Below, piece by piece: positions 1-11,528 of a DNA stretch of 64,000 nucleotides. The translations under genes were made by a program, and so were the position numbers. The notes beneath the pieces were generated by a model, which did no database searches, had not been told where the DNA came from, and saw nothing but the letters and a program-made list of their open reading frames with translations. Position 1 is the stretch's first letter. Each line of letters opens with the position of its first letter. Source of the stretch: Sorex araneus (Eukaryota; Chordata; Mammalia; Eulipotyphla; Soricidae); NCBI RefSeq assembly GCF_027595985.1, contig NC_073303.1, forward strand, positions 373,686,386 through 373,750,385, given 5' to 3'.

Positions 1-54
<54 letters not shown>
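1..54. repeat. (AT)n microsatellite
   Basis: Pure AT dinucleotide run of 27 units, cut by the window edge, so its true length is unknown. Confidence 0.98.
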
Positions 55-57
<3 letters not shown>

Positions 58-642
58 TTAACATGACGCATATTAAGGGTTTAGAAGATAGCATGCATAA
101 TTCAATATTTAAATATTAAAAAGCTCACTTAATGTAGTTGTCCAGAAGCAAAAGGGTAAAATACATAGGTAAAGAATTCTAACTGTGGGAGACATGCTAA
201 GAACAGGACCTCAAAGTCTTCCTAATATATATTTTGCCAATTTGGTTACAGTTTGCAAGAGAGCAGCTTTCCAAACTGCTAAACCATGTTCCAGAAAAGG
301 AACCCAGAAAGATATTTCATCAAATTGCCACCACCCTTACTTTCTACTTTCTCTTGACCTGCTCTATCGTCCAAGGGATTTGGCCTAATAACTAACTGCA
401 TACCTGTACAATTTCTCTGTTTTGTTTCCACTATTCTGGCATTTTGCATATAGGAATTTTGTTCTTCATCCTTCTAGGTCATCAGCGTGTTTTATTTTAC
501 ATACCTGTCCTCTGATCCTTGGGACATGGTTGGTGATGAGTATGTTTGTTGAAGACAAGCACATGAATACAGACAGAGTAATGAAAATTTATTATAAAAG
601 TGAAAGTTATGTGTATCATGCATTGGATCAGTATAGAATGAG
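55..642. other. AT-rich stretch, nothing recognised
   Basis: No repeat head, tail or conserved coding pattern is visible. Open frames of 60-90 codons here have no recognisable domain and look like chance. Confidence 0.6.
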
Positions 643-883
643 ATCACTGTATCACTGTCATTGTCATCCCATTGTTCATTGATTTGCTCAAGCAGGAGCC
701 AGTAATGTCTCCATTTGTTCCTGTCGCATGCTAGTGTAGCCCGATGGGGGTGCTTTCAGGATCAGGGAAATGAGAATCGTCATTTTTACTGTTTTGGGCA
801 TATCGAGTATGACATGGGTAGCTTCCCAGGCTCTGCTGTGTGGGTGGGATACTCTCTGTAGCTTGCCGGGCTCTCCGAGAGGA
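643..883 (-). repeat. SINE-B/C-type composite, 5' truncated, long RTE-derived tail
   Basis: Read on the minus strand, the SINE body (CGATATGCC-like, then AAACAGTAA) is followed by a segment ending in the tandem tail CAGTGAT. The 3' part, about 643-745, translates in one frame as RATLACDRNKWRHYW and then LLLEQINEQWDDND. That is the C-terminal end of an RTE-like LINE protein, also seen at 26.1 and 55.3 kb. It carries more LINE sequence than the standard SINE-B. The tRNA head is missing beyond 883. Confidence 0.8.
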
Positions 884-1019
884 ACAAAGGCTTTGGGGCA
901 GCCTCTAATTGCCTTTTTAGGTGTTCTCAGTCTACGGAATGTAAGCTTTTGGTCGACTGGCACATTGTAACGATCTGCACACTGACAGACACTCGCCTAA
1001 CTGCGTCTCTGGGCAGTAT

Positions 1020-1178
1020 CTAGGACATCTGCGGCCTCAGGTTGATCTCTTTGAGGTTGATGGAGCGTGCCCAGAGGTTGTTGAGCAGCTGGCAGAGCAG
1101 GACTCTATTGAGGAGGGCCTGTGCCAGGTCGAACACCTGCACCGAGTCCCAGGTCACCTGGTGGTTGACTGCCAGCAC
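1020..1178 (-). pseudogene. VAV3-like calponin-homology domain fragment (partial pseudogene)
   Basis: VAV proteins are guanine-nucleotide exchange factors for Rho GTPases with an N-terminal calponin-homology (CH) domain. The minus strand reads 52 uninterrupted codons and then TAG. Residues such as [20 protein letters not shown], then [20 protein letters not shown] and LRPQM, match the first part of the VAV CH domain and look closest to VAV3 (recalled, not searched). The start codon and the first 15-20 residues of the domain are absent. The expected glutamine codon after MS is a stop, and no CH sequence follows. GC content is clearly above the flanks. It could be a 5'-truncated, mutated retrocopy or a captured first-exon piece. 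No poly(A) or TSD is seen, so the mechanism is open. It is not a functional gene as it stands. Confidence 0.75.
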
Positions 1179-3096
1179 CCCATGGAATGAAATACACTTG
1201 AAAAATTGTCTTGCTCCTTTAAAACACCAATGTACTCTTTCCGGCCTTTTGGTAAGAGAGCAGTGACTTTGACACGTCTAACCTCGGAGTCAGAGTTTTC
1301 ACATCTATCAGAGATCACTCGAACACAATCTACTAAGTCTTGGAAACTCAGGGGATATTATAATGAACAGATAAAATAGCACATGTACATGTTCTCAGAA
1401 AAAGAGAACCATTTTCTAAGTGTAGGATGTTTAGGGAGGAAGTTTATACATTTGAAACATGAAAATGCCGAACAACTCCTTGTCTAGTCAGAGGCAATGA
1501 CATCCTCACAGAGCACTGTCCTATCAAGCATGTTAGGGGAAAGACGAGCAGTACCACACATCAAGAACTTTTCAAGTAGAAAGCACTGGGTAATCTTCCT
1601 GAACAAAATAGAAAAGCTGACAAAATATCACATTATTGTTCTGTATGATGCATAATCCCGCTGATGACAGAAAAGGACAAGCAGGCTGGAAAGCTGACAG
1701 AGTTCAGGTAGGAGGTATGAGCTGCAATCAGGTGAAACAAAGAGAAGAATTTATGCAAAAGACTCTCATTCTCCTGGCACTCCTGATAAGAAGGCAAGAA
1801 AGCCTGAGCAAACAGATAAGGGCTGTGGTTTGAATTACCCGACTAGGGCCTGATGCCAATCAAAGTGGGACAGGCCTCCTCACAACGCTGATCTCAACCG
1901 GGGCCATGGTGGGTGATGTGGAGATTTTGCATTAATAGAGCAAACACCGTACTCGGAGCCATTATTAGCAGGAACAGTTTTGGCGGGAGAAGAGAATAAT
2001 CCAAATATCCGGAACAAAGAGTTCCTGAGCCATTACCCACGTCTCTTTGACACTAAGCAGTTGCAGGCTCAAAAGGCGGTTGTCCAAGAACTCAAATTCG
2101 CAGAATGGATCAGTGTTTCCTGTGAAATGTGGGTCGCGGAGAAGGGCAGTCACCTGGCTTCAGTGACATGAGGAGTGGTGGAGTCGCAAGAAGTCCATCA
2201 GAGGTTGGGAAACCAGGCACCCCTTTAAACAGAAAACAGGGATCATGAGGCCAGGTTGGAGGACAGGGGAGCTATGGGGTTGACACAGGACGCTTCCAGC
2301 CCCGGAATGCAGGCAAAGGGCTCTAAGCTCAGCAGGGAAGTTCTGACCAAGATGACTCAGAATGACTGCAACGTTGTCCCTGGAAATTTAGACAGTGAAA
2401 AGGCAATGATGCGGTTGGTGAGGAGAGTTTTTCTCCTTGTGAAAGGTTGGGTGGCTTAGTGGCTCCAGAGAGACACCCCAATATCTGATACATAAGGAAA
2501 CGGGGTAGACATGTACTGTGCCTTTTCTATCTCATAGGAGAGGGAAAGGAGGATTAGCAGGCTAGGCTGTTGTTCCTTGTTTCCGTTGAGCCGATAGTTG
2601 CTTACTATGGTCCTGGGAGAGAGACTTAGCAAAAGTCACTGTGCAGAAAGAAAACACCTAAGAGACTCCTTGGCTCGCCTGGTCTTCTAATAGTAAGCTG
2701 ACGCTTAAGGGAACTGCATCACAGAGTAGATGAACCTAACAAGACAATAAAGTCAACACGTTTCTGAAAGCACGCCAAAGTACCTAATTCAGTACAAGTG
2801 AATATTTAATTTGGACACCAAAAAATCTCTTGCCGTGGTCTGAGATGGACATTGCAGTAGAAGCACCAAAATCATAACATCACGAAGACATTAACAGAGA
2901 ATGAGCTTAAGTTTTTTACACGGAACCATTTTTGACTTTCTTTAGGAGTGTTTTTCTCAATGAGGAATTTTAGCTGGCAATTGTTCTCCAATGTATTTGA
3001 CTCCCTTTATTTTAAGCGTTCTTATCTTTCATAAGAGAGAAAGGAAGCTAAAGGAAGGGCAGTAGAAAGGTTTTATGTTGAGAAGGCCAAGCTAAC
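1179..3096. other. Unidentified stretch, moderate GC
   Basis: About 1.9 kb without a repeat I can name. Short open frames exist, for example 1980-2171 (+, 63 codons) and 2256-2459 (+, 67 codons), but none shows a known domain. The base composition is less AT-rich than most of the window, so an old unrecognised element or retrocopy is possible. Confidence 0.4.
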
Positions 3097-3126
3097 GAGA
3101 GAGAGAGAGAAAAAAGAGAGAGAGAG

Positions 3127-3160
<34 letters not shown>
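3097..3160. repeat. (GA)n microsatellite, interrupted
   Basis: GA dinucleotides with short interruptions (AAAAA, CA). The longest pure run lies at about 3129-3159. Confidence 0.95.
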
Positions 3161-3161
<1 letters not shown>

Positions 3162-4898
3162 CAACAGACTCTGGTAATCTCTTGCAGCTAGAGTTATTTT
3201 TACTCCAGACATAGTTAATTGAGGGTGGGAACTGTACACCAAATTACTGTTTACGCACCACTCTCAGAAACAAATATATTTTATATGCATTATAGGTATA
3301 TATGTGCTACGTCTACATAGTTACATACTTGTGCCTATTCCTATAATCATCTATCTATATTATAAAGAAGTGGGAGTAAGATCGAGTCGCACATAATGTA
3401 AACAAAATCTCCAGCCAAGAGAAACCAATTATAAAAGACACAAATGCATTTTCAACAAGTGATAAAAAAAAAACTAGGACATTTAAGAGATGTAGTGTCG
3501 CTAAAATCTCGATTGATCTACGACTCTATGAGCCACGTCGTCAGAGAATGAGTGTTAAGGTTCCAACTATTATGTGTAAGTCTGTCCTGTCTAATTAAGA
3601 TCTTCCAGTGCCTTAAGCATCTTCTCAGAGAGCTATAAGAATAATAGTACTGATATCCTTAGGTTGTTGAAATTATTTACAGAGAAAGTGAATTTTAAAC
3701 ATGGCGAGGGAGAGTTGCATGTGGAGATCCGTTCCTACAGCTATCTCTGAGAGCACAGGGGAGATCTCTGTGGCGAGCAAGTTCAACCCAGGCTGACGCA
3801 GGTGTGTTGTCCACTGCGGTCATTGCTGTAGTCCCGTTGGCCTTTCTGTGTGTGTGTGTGTTGGGGGAGGCATTTTTAGCTCCCTGGTGCTGTAACAAAT
3901 GACAATGTTTGGGTAGCTTTCAAACAACATACCTTTATTTTGTCTGGTTCTGGAGACAGGACGTCTCAATTCTAGGGCCCAACAGATTTGTTATCTAGTG
4001 AGCTCTCTGGTTATTGATTAGCTAATAACCCTGGGCATTACAGAACACACAATTTCATTGCTTTGGTAATTTTTTCATTTTATGACTAGCTCTTTATCCA
4101 TATTTCCATCCATCATCTATTCATATCAATAATAATTTACATTAATTCTAAAAATTATTTGAATTCTATGGCTACATTAACTTTTTTTGAGTGAACAGAT
4201 AAAAACAGGCCTATTATTTCTTCTTATTAAGAATCCAAAGGGAAGACAATCTGGTGAAGATTAACAAGGAGAAGGTGGTATAAATATTATTTCATTACTA
4301 ATACAATAGAATATTTGAACTTATACAAACATGATCTAAATATTTTCTGAAAGAATAAACTTGAAGCATTTATAAAGAGCAATAGTTTCTCTCTAACTGC
4401 CATTGGTTGACATGATTTACAAAATAAATCAGTTGATGGGAGCAGATTGGAAGTGATGCTTCATTAGGTCAGTAACAAAAGGCAGGTTTCCTGATTTCTC
4501 TCATCTAAGTCATAAATATTTCTTTATTAGCAGCTAAAGAAGTACAAGTCTATACTAAGTTTTCAGATTTAATCAATATTAGACCGGTTTTAGCATTTTA
4601 AGATGTATATAATTTTAAAAGTCGATTGGCTTACAGAATACATTTAGTTTACATAAATTTCTAGATATTAATAGAAAGTATGATTCCAATTACCATTGTG
4701 TTTTGTTTCTGAGCTTCTAATTAAACAATCTCTTAGATGATGAAATGAATAAGACAGAAGTTACTGACAGGTTTCCTGAAGATTTTCATTCTTTGAATCA
4801 AAGATAGATATTATATTTATGTTTAATTTTATACTTTATTAGATAAAGAATCACTGTTTCCATCCAATTGAACTTCTGTATTTAAAAGATGTAATTGA
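3161..4898. other. AT-rich stretch, nothing recognised
   Basis: Contains a short (GT)7 at about 3848-3861. Otherwise no repeat family, conserved coding frame or RNA gene is recognised. Confidence 0.6.
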
Positions 4899-5073
4899 GG
4901 AGCTGGAGCGATAGCTCAATGGGTAGGGTGTTTGCCTTGCATGTGACTTTCCTGGGTTTGATTTCCAGCATCCCATATGGTTCCCTGAGCACCACCAGGA
5001 GTAGTTCTTGAGTGCATGAGCCAGGAGTAACCCCTGTGCTTCACCAGGTGTGACCCCAAAAGAAAAAAAAATC
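4899..5073 (+). repeat. SINE-A, near full length
   Basis: The head is tRNA-like: an A box around TAGCTCAATGGGTAGG (4912-4927) and a B box around GGGTTTGATT (4953-4962). The body CATCCCATATGG and CCAGGAGTAA follows, ending TGTGACCCCAAAAG and a short A tail. RNA polymerase III-type internal promoter boxes are diagnostic of tRNA-derived SINEs. Confidence 0.92.
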
Positions 5074-5299
5074 AATGATGGTGTCTTTCTGACAGTGATG
5101 TTTATGGTGACACTATACATCCTAGAATTAAAAAGAGGTGATGTATTCAGTCTCTATACTCTATATAGTACTTATATAGTACTATGTATACTCTATAATG
5201 TACTATATATACCTTTATATAGTATGATGTGTGGTATAACATGTATATTCATAATAATTCAGCAAAATGCTCTAATAGCCATTTGTGTCTTTGATTTGG

Positions 5300-5446
5300 C
5301 AGTAAACCTTCACTGTATCGCTGTAGTCTCGTTGCTCATTGATTTGCTTGAGCGGGCACCAGTAACGTCTCCATTATGAGACTTGTTACTGTTTTTGGCA
5401 TATCGAATACACCATGGGTAACTTGCTGTGGGAAACAGTAAACCTT
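5300..5446 (-). repeat. SINE-B 3' fragment with 11-bp TSD
   Basis: CAGTAAACCTT occurs at 5300-5310 and again at 5436-5446, bracketing a 5'-truncated SINE-B on the minus strand. Only the RTE-derived tail and the CCAAAAACAGTAACAAG core remain. Clean truncation with an intact TSD indicates incomplete reverse transcription at insertion, not later deletion. Confidence 0.92.
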
Positions 5447-7411
5447 AAACATATATTTGTCTATAGAATGCAACTGGTCCAAAATTCATTCACAGATCTG
5501 GCGTATAGCTCAAAGAATTACAGCACATGGCTGATACACAGAGACTACAAGTGATCTATCTGGCACTTCCTGGTTGCTAAGTGCCCTGGGCTCTTGCAAC
5601 ACAGTCTTACAGGCCTGAGCATTGAAATATTCAGCCTATAGGTGAAGTGCCATGGGTAATAGCCCTGGAGACACTGAATGCTGTGTGGGAGGCCTCCCAA
5701 TACATTTGTAATAGGACTTTTCCTTTCCTGTGCTTCTTTGGATTAGCCAAAGCAATTTTTAAAAAGCTAATTAACTTAGAGACACTGAGAACATCGTACG
5801 TGCTTTAAAGTGCTTTGACAGAGTCAATAACCCCAAGTTCACTTTTACTCTATTTCTGTTTTGTGTAGTCAATAAATAAGAACATTTTGCAGAACATTTT
5901 AATGAACTAAGATTACAACCCACATTTCTCAAATACACAGCTGCAGATATAGGGCAACATATGACCTCTAAGGGGTAGAATGTTAGGCCTGAGGAAAAGA
6001 CATAGAAAGTGGGGATAAAGTAAAATTTCAGTGAAACAGGACTTGGCATATCACAAGTAGAACCAATATCATCATATAGTCATGACATTGCCAAATTTTT
6101 TTTTAACCACTAAGGCCTGATAAAGGCTGTTTTGATACCATTTTAGAAGCCTCCTATAGAAATCGTTTATAATTAATTCACTTATGAAATGAAGGAAGAA
6201 ATTACTGGGATGACATAAGGACCATGGTGGAGGGTGCTTAGCAGTTTTGTGGTGTTGGAGGAGTAATGACATTTTAAAGCAAATGCATCGTGCAAGCACT
6301 ATCGTATTCCTGTTCATTCAATATTTCAACTTAATTCCTTCTGCTCTGGGTTATTCCGAGTCTGTCTCCAAGTTTTTAATAAATGTCAAATGGAGTTTAA
6401 GTTAGTTCTTTTTGCTCCTATCTGGAGTTAGTATAACCAGCGGTAGGCTGAGGCAAGTCTAGATGCTGGAAAAGTTGAGTAAGATGACTCAGCAACAGAT
6501 TCAGATGAAGAATCTACTAATTCAGATTCAACTTCTTCAAATGATCAGGGAGAATCATGCTTCCAGCTGTAATCCACTGTGTCACCCAGAAAGTACCCTA
6601 CTGAAAATACACAGGTCGTTGTGACTGGAAGCTCCAAGCTTTCTCGGAGTTGGAAAAGGCTACCTGCCCCCAACTCCCTGTATTCAGGAAACTGAAGCAG
6701 TCACGTCCACACCCCAAAGCCACTGCCCAGTAAAACATTTAACTCCAGTTGTTCACCCAGTTAGAAGTTCTGGATTTTCTGGAGCATGTAGCTGAGATAT
6801 CTCCAAACTCTACAACAGTTATAACCCAGCACACCATTTGAATGGGATGTAACACATAAGGCAACCAATCTTGACTAACCAAATAGTAGCACAGAATGCT
6901 TAACCTGTAACAAAACCTTAGTAATCCCTTATACACGAACTCAATGTCTCATGGTGAGATACAACAATTTATATTAATTTTCTTCTAAGGAAATATTCTT
7001 TGATTATTCCATTAACAATTTGTTGATTATAAGCAATATAAAATACATTACTGTGTGCCTTTTATGAAGGCAGGCTTGAGGGATGATTGGGAGAATTGGA
7101 GACTATGTTTAGAGAAGGTGACAATAGTGGTGGTATTGGTGTTGGAATATTGACTGTCTATGACAAATTGTCTCGAATAAGTTTGCAAACCACAATGTGT
7201 ATATAAAATATAGGGGGGGGGAAATTTATATATGTGACCTTTACCTACTTCATGTCAACTCTATAATATATTAGCACAGATTTTTTTTTAAGTTTTATTG
7301 ATGACAGGTAAGCATGGTTACTACCATGATGAGATCTAGATACAAAATAAAATGTAATGCAATATAACTTAGATTCCAGAGTTAACAACTAATATAAATG
7401 ATAAGAAACAT
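5447..7411. other. Mostly unidentified sequence
   Basis: About 5500-5700 may hold a very diverged plus-strand SINE (TAGCTC near the start, GGCCTGAGCATTG further on). Around 6470-6580 two frames read well over a low-complexity stretch: a Gln-rich run, and a Ser/Asp-rich run ending in a stop. Neither matches a protein I know. A G run lies at 7213-7221. Nothing else is recognised. Confidence 0.4.
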
Positions 7412-7891
7412 TGTGGAATCACAACAGGGACAGCTGTGCTCTATCTCTCCTGCCACCTGCGTTTGGTAGTCTCGGGATGCTTCCCCCACCCCAGGGAGGT
7501 CAATGGTGATGGGCAGGAGAAGGAAGGAAAGAGGGTCAGGCTGGTTGGTCTCAGTTGCAGTTTATTCTGTTCCCATCTCCATTCTCCTCTGATTCTCCTC
7601 CTGCTTCTCCCTCCCCCTTGCAACTTCATTCTCCTTCTTGATCTCTCATCAATCTCCTTCTGCCTCTCTCATTCTCCTTCTCCTCTGGCTGCCCCAGCTC
7701 ACTTTTACAGCTTAGTTAAATCCCCAAGCGTGATAGTTTGGGGCTTACACATAGGTGTGGTCACAATCAATAGGGTTAAAGTTCTATCCTCAGGAGATGC
7801 TGCCTCTAGGCCAGATTCTCATACAGCAAGATGACCCGCCTAAGGGCAAAATACAATCTAGGGGTGCTTTTCTCTTTTCCTTAGTCTAACA
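7412..7891 (-). mobile_element. ERV long terminal repeat (solo), class II-like
   Basis: On the minus strand the sequence starts TGTTAGACTAAGG and ends TTCCACA, giving TG...CA termini. It has a TATA-like GTAAAAGTG, a purine-rich stretch (AGAAGGAGAATG repeats) and AATAAACTGCAACTGAG (plus-strand TTTATT at 7561-7566). The same order appears in the LTR at 23447-24066, so they look like one family. Flanks AACATT and ATCATT could be a decayed 6-bp TSD. No internal viral genes adjoin. Confidence 0.65.
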
Positions 7892-8397
7892 ATCATTTCA
7901 ACATAAATCTTAATTCTACTTCTTAATATTATTCATTTTGTATGGACACAGTAAGAGATACATAGAATTATAGAATTGCTCTCCTAGGGCCATCTTGCAG
8001 TCTCTTGCCCCCACATCTGGCTGTCTTCACTGGGGCCCCTCAGAGGGAGGCAGGTTGCATTTCCCTCCCTGCCCTGAGCAGAGCCTCGACAGTTGAAGAC
8101 CTCTGGAACCCAGCCAAAGCCATGCTCAAGGCCCCTCTCCACACGTTCAGATGAGTCTCACACATGAAGGGACTGGAAGAGGAACCCAGATATGTGGGAC
8201 CTGGGGCTGAGATCTCCAAGCCTGCTTGGGTCGGGACTGGGCCTCTTCCACCCAGATCCCCTATTTTCCAGTAGCTAGGCAGTCATACTCAGAAACTGTC
8301 CTCGACACCTTGAAATCCCATTAATGGCCAACATCCAGAGACTATAAAACCAAGCTCCCGGAAGCGTGCAGCCAGTCAACATCTTATAGACTAGTTT
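7892..8397. other. Unidentified GC-moderate block
   Basis: About 500 bp richer in C and G than the surroundings, with a TATA-like ACTATAAAACC at 8341-8351. It might belong to an older LTR or an L1 5' region, but I cannot assign it. Confidence 0.3.
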
Positions 8398-8662
8398 TCC
8401 CTCTCAAAGAACCTGGCAAGCTACCAAGAGTTTCCTGTCCCCATGGGAGAGCCTCGCAAACTCCCCGTGGTGTATTCATATGCCAAAACCAGTAACAATG
8501 ATGGGTCTTATTCCCCTGACCCTGAAAGAGCCTCCAGCGAGGCACCATTGGGAAGGATGAGTAAAGAGAGGCTTCTAAAATCTCAGGGATAGGACACATG
8601 GAGACGTTACTGAGACCACTTGAGAAAATCGACAATCAGTTGGATGATGATGATGATGATGA
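8398..8662 (+). repeat. SINE-C, 5' truncated, with (GAT)n tail
   Basis: The body begins in the CTCTCAAAGAACCTGGCAAG region, so the tRNA head is missing. It passes through ATATGCCAAAACCAGTAAC, then a SINE-C insert (CCTGAAAGAGCCTCC ... AAAATCTCAGGG), then the RTE module ATGGAGACGTTACTG. In place of the usual CAGTGA repeats it ends in (GAT)n at 8643-8662. Confidence 0.85.
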
Positions 8663-9653
8663 GGGCCATCTTGATTTCAGACTACATTGCTCAGGCCAGA
8701 ATAGTCTTTCCTATCCCTAGCAGGGTCCAAGTCTCATTGTTACTTTTGGATCATGACAGCATTTGTCCATGATCAAGCTCTTAACTTATAGTTAAGAATC
8801 ATGGCACTTTGGCATGACCCATTTTGACGCCAGGGTAGCTCACAGCTTGCCCTGGGCCCATCCAGTCCCTTGTCAGGACCCTGCTTTTGGGATGCTAGGA
8901 ACTAAGTCCAACTAAAAAGTCAAGAAAGCAGATGCCCTGGAATGAATAATATTCAGAGCCAATTAAATCCCGTTACAAAAGCATAATATTAACTATCTTC
9001 CTGTGTCTGTACAAAAAGGACATTGCTTTAAAGTAAACTATTCAAAAGACATAAAGAGAGGAGAAAGGCAGTATTTCACTCATACCTATAAAATCATAGA
9101 TTTCTGAGGAATCTGACCTTACAAGTTAACAGACTCTGATTAGGGGGGAAAGGTGATAGACCAATTGGGGAAGAAAGCATAGAGAGGAGTTTACAGATAA
9201 ACACAGTGGAATGGAAGTGCCTCAGGAGCACTGTGATGGGTGTAACCCGATAAACCTAAGCTCCTTGTGGCAAGGGGAAAGGACAAAGCAGTGTTATCCT
9301 ACAAAATGTTTTATTATATTGTATTAAAGGGTTTAATTTTCCTTGTTTACATAGGTTAAGATCATATAGCAAGTACAAATTGGCTATTACTAATTTATTT
9401 TCTTGTCATTCTATTTTCCATTTCTTAAAGTTCTGTTGCAACAAGTAACATAATGCAAATTTGTTATGTGCCTAAGGGCGCAGGTTGTGGATGGAGGGAG
9501 AATGGAGACATTGGTGTAGGAAGGTCACATTGGTGGTGCTGGAACACTAAATGCCTGAGACATGTGAAAATGAACAGCTTTGTAAACCACAGTGTTTTTT
9601 ATCAAAATGAAACCTAAAAAAATGAGTGGGGATTCAGGAAATAATTTTTTTTT
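8663..9653. other. Nothing recognised
   Basis: About 1 kb without an assignable repeat or coding pattern. The first 250 bp are somewhat GC-richer, and the rest is AT-rich. Confidence 0.5.
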
Positions 9654-9819
9654 GTCACTGTCATCCCGTTGCTCATCGATTTGTTCGAGTGGGCACCAGT
9701 AACATCTCTCATTGAGAGACTTATTGTTACTGTTTTTGGCATATCCATGCAGGGGTAGCTTGTCAGGCTCTGCCATGTGGGCTCCATACACTTGGTAGCT
9801 TGCCAGGCTCTTCGAGAGC
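9654..9819 (-). repeat. SINE-B, 5' truncated
   Basis: The minus-strand element ends in GACAGTGAC and keeps the RTE module; the complementary frame reads RCYWCPLEQIDEQRDDSD. Truncation occurs in the GAGAGCCTGGCAAGC region at 9819. A poly(T) run and AATAAT-rich flanks lie on both sides. Confidence 0.9.
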
Positions 9820-9927
9820 AAAAAATAATAATGGAATCAAATATATACAGTTTCTAAGGAATTAGAGATACAAAAAAAGCAAAAACAAAAATAAAGGTAG
9901 CCATATCCCTAATTTCAGGCAAAGATT

Positions 9928-10103
9928 TGTGAAGAATGTGTTATGATAAAGTTCTATTAGGGTCTCATAATCATACTCAGAAAGTGGTCCTTTACATTTA
10001 AAATCACAATAATTTAAGAAGAATATTGTGTTTTGATAAAATTCTATTAGTCTCACAATCGTACTCAGAAAGTTGTCCTTTACATTTAAAGTCACAATAA
10101 TTT
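9928..10103. repeat. 88-bp tandem duplication (two copies)
   Basis: The blocks 9928-10015 and 10016-10103 align end to end with period 88. Both contain GATAAA(G/A)TTCTATTAG, ACTCAGAAAGT(G)GTCC and TTTACATTTAAA(A/G)TCAC. Scattered substitutions and a few small indels mean the duplication is not recent. Confidence 0.9.
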
Positions 10104-11097
10104 GAAATCAGTGGCTAAATCAGGTACAAAACTGAATGATAAAACAGAAACCCTCCAGAATATGTATCCCAAGATACATACTTAACACATTTTTTAGAAT
10201 ATTTGCTGGGGCTATAATAAACGTTAATCTTTTCAGTTCTTTACATGTGAAAATTTTGCTCCATATTCAGATCTTCCTACCAAGGCAATGAAAGAAATAG
10301 TCCCAGAGGCAATATGATTTTACTACCTGATTATATGATAATAATTTTGACTAGAAATATTTATTCCAGGAAAATAAAATTAGCATTTTTATGCTTAATT
10401 GATGATTCTTCTCTAAGCAACTGATGACCTTCAGTTGAAAATAATTAAACTGACTAAATTGAATGCTTCCTGAAACAGAATCAGCATAATTTATTCTTTC
10501 TCGCACACCCCAACAATTAAAAAAATGTTCTTAATTGCAATATGAAAGATTGATTTCAAAAATAAGCTTGCATGGATATTAAATAGCTATGGGTCACGGG
10601 AAGAGGACTTTAACTAAATGTGCTGAGATTTGTTTCCATAATTACGCCTGTTAGATTTAATCCAAGATAGTTCATAGAGTTTTCTGATGGAGAGATGAGT
10701 TAGTTCCCATAAAGAAACTCTTTCCATTATACCAGAAATTTGAAAACTAAAAATGTGCCTAAATTTGATTAGCTAAGCCAATTCTGATGTCTGTGCCTTG
10801 TAGCCATTCAAGACACCAGCTAAACGTAGCGTGTTGTGTTCGAAAGTATGTTACAGAGCAGATGATCATAGTTACAAATCTCTCTTCCTCGAATTAATTC
10901 TTGAATTTGTGGCACATTCCTCAACCTCTGTAATTCAGTTTCCACCCATACATAATCGAGGCAAAGCACCTTTGTAGAAAGTTTGAACAATATGGAAGAC
11001 ATGGGACATGTGACCAGCTCTCAATAACTGGTAGTTCAAGTCCAAGATAACCTCTTGAGCCAGGACTCCTGGAACGTGAGTTAGAGTCACTTAGGTC
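10104..11097. other. AT-rich, nothing recognised
   Basis: No repeat boundaries, simple repeats or coding signal. Confidence 0.6.
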
Positions 11098-11262
11098 TTG
11101 GAGAGAGAGAACAGTGGGTAAACTGTGTGCCTTGTACACAGAGGACCCCATTTCATCCAGTACCCAGCACTGACGTGTAGCCAAGCCCTGCCTGGAGTCA
11201 TCCATGATCACAGAGCTGGGGATAGCCCTGAGCACAATCTGGTGTGGTCCCAAAACCTAAAA
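11098..11262 (+). repeat. SINE-A, old and diverged
   Basis: Recognisable landmarks are CAGTGGGTAAACTG, TGCCTTGTACAC, TGAGCACAATCTGGTGTG and a terminal CCCAAAACC. The body is diverged and the first head bases are unclear. Confidence 0.7.
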
Positions 11263-11298
11263 GATATTGAGTCACTGGGGGAATGTTTTAAGCATGTT

Positions 11299-11528
11299 AC
11301 ATAATGCAGTGCACGGAAGAGCCTGGCAAGCCCCCGGTGGCGTATTCGATCTGCCAAATACAGTGACAATAACAGGTCTCATTCCCCTGAAAAGAGCCTC
11401 CAATCATTGGGAAAGATGCATAAGGAGAGGCTGCTAAAATCTCAGGGCTGGGACGAATGGAGACCTTACTGGCACCCGCTCGAGTAAATCAATGAACAAT
11501 AGGAGAACAGTGACAGTGACATAATGCA
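11299..11528 (+). repeat. SINE-C with 10-bp TSD
   Basis: ACATAATGCA at 11299-11308 recurs at 11519-11528. Between them lies a 5'-truncated SINE-C: AGAGCCTGGCAAGC, CGTATTCGATCTGCC, the insert GGCTGCTAAAATCTCAGGGC, then the RTE module GAATGGAGACCTTACTGG and the tail ACAGTGACAGTG. This gives clean boundaries for the longer-tailed variant. Confidence 0.93.

Noticed and set aside
1236-1262. Similarity of CCGGCCTTTTGGTAAGAG to the 5' end of U2 snRNA
   Set aside because: Only about 15 bases match; the rest of U2, including the Sm region, is absent.
4899-5073. SINE heads as functional tRNA genes
   Set aside because: A and B boxes are present, but the cloverleaf is not maintained and each head runs into a SINE body.
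6478-6582. Ser/Asp-rich frame ending in a stop (DSDEESTNSDSTSSNDQ), and an overlapping Gln-rich frame
   Set aside because: Both arise from the same low-complexity CAGATTCA-type sequence. No start, homology or neighbouring exon supports either.
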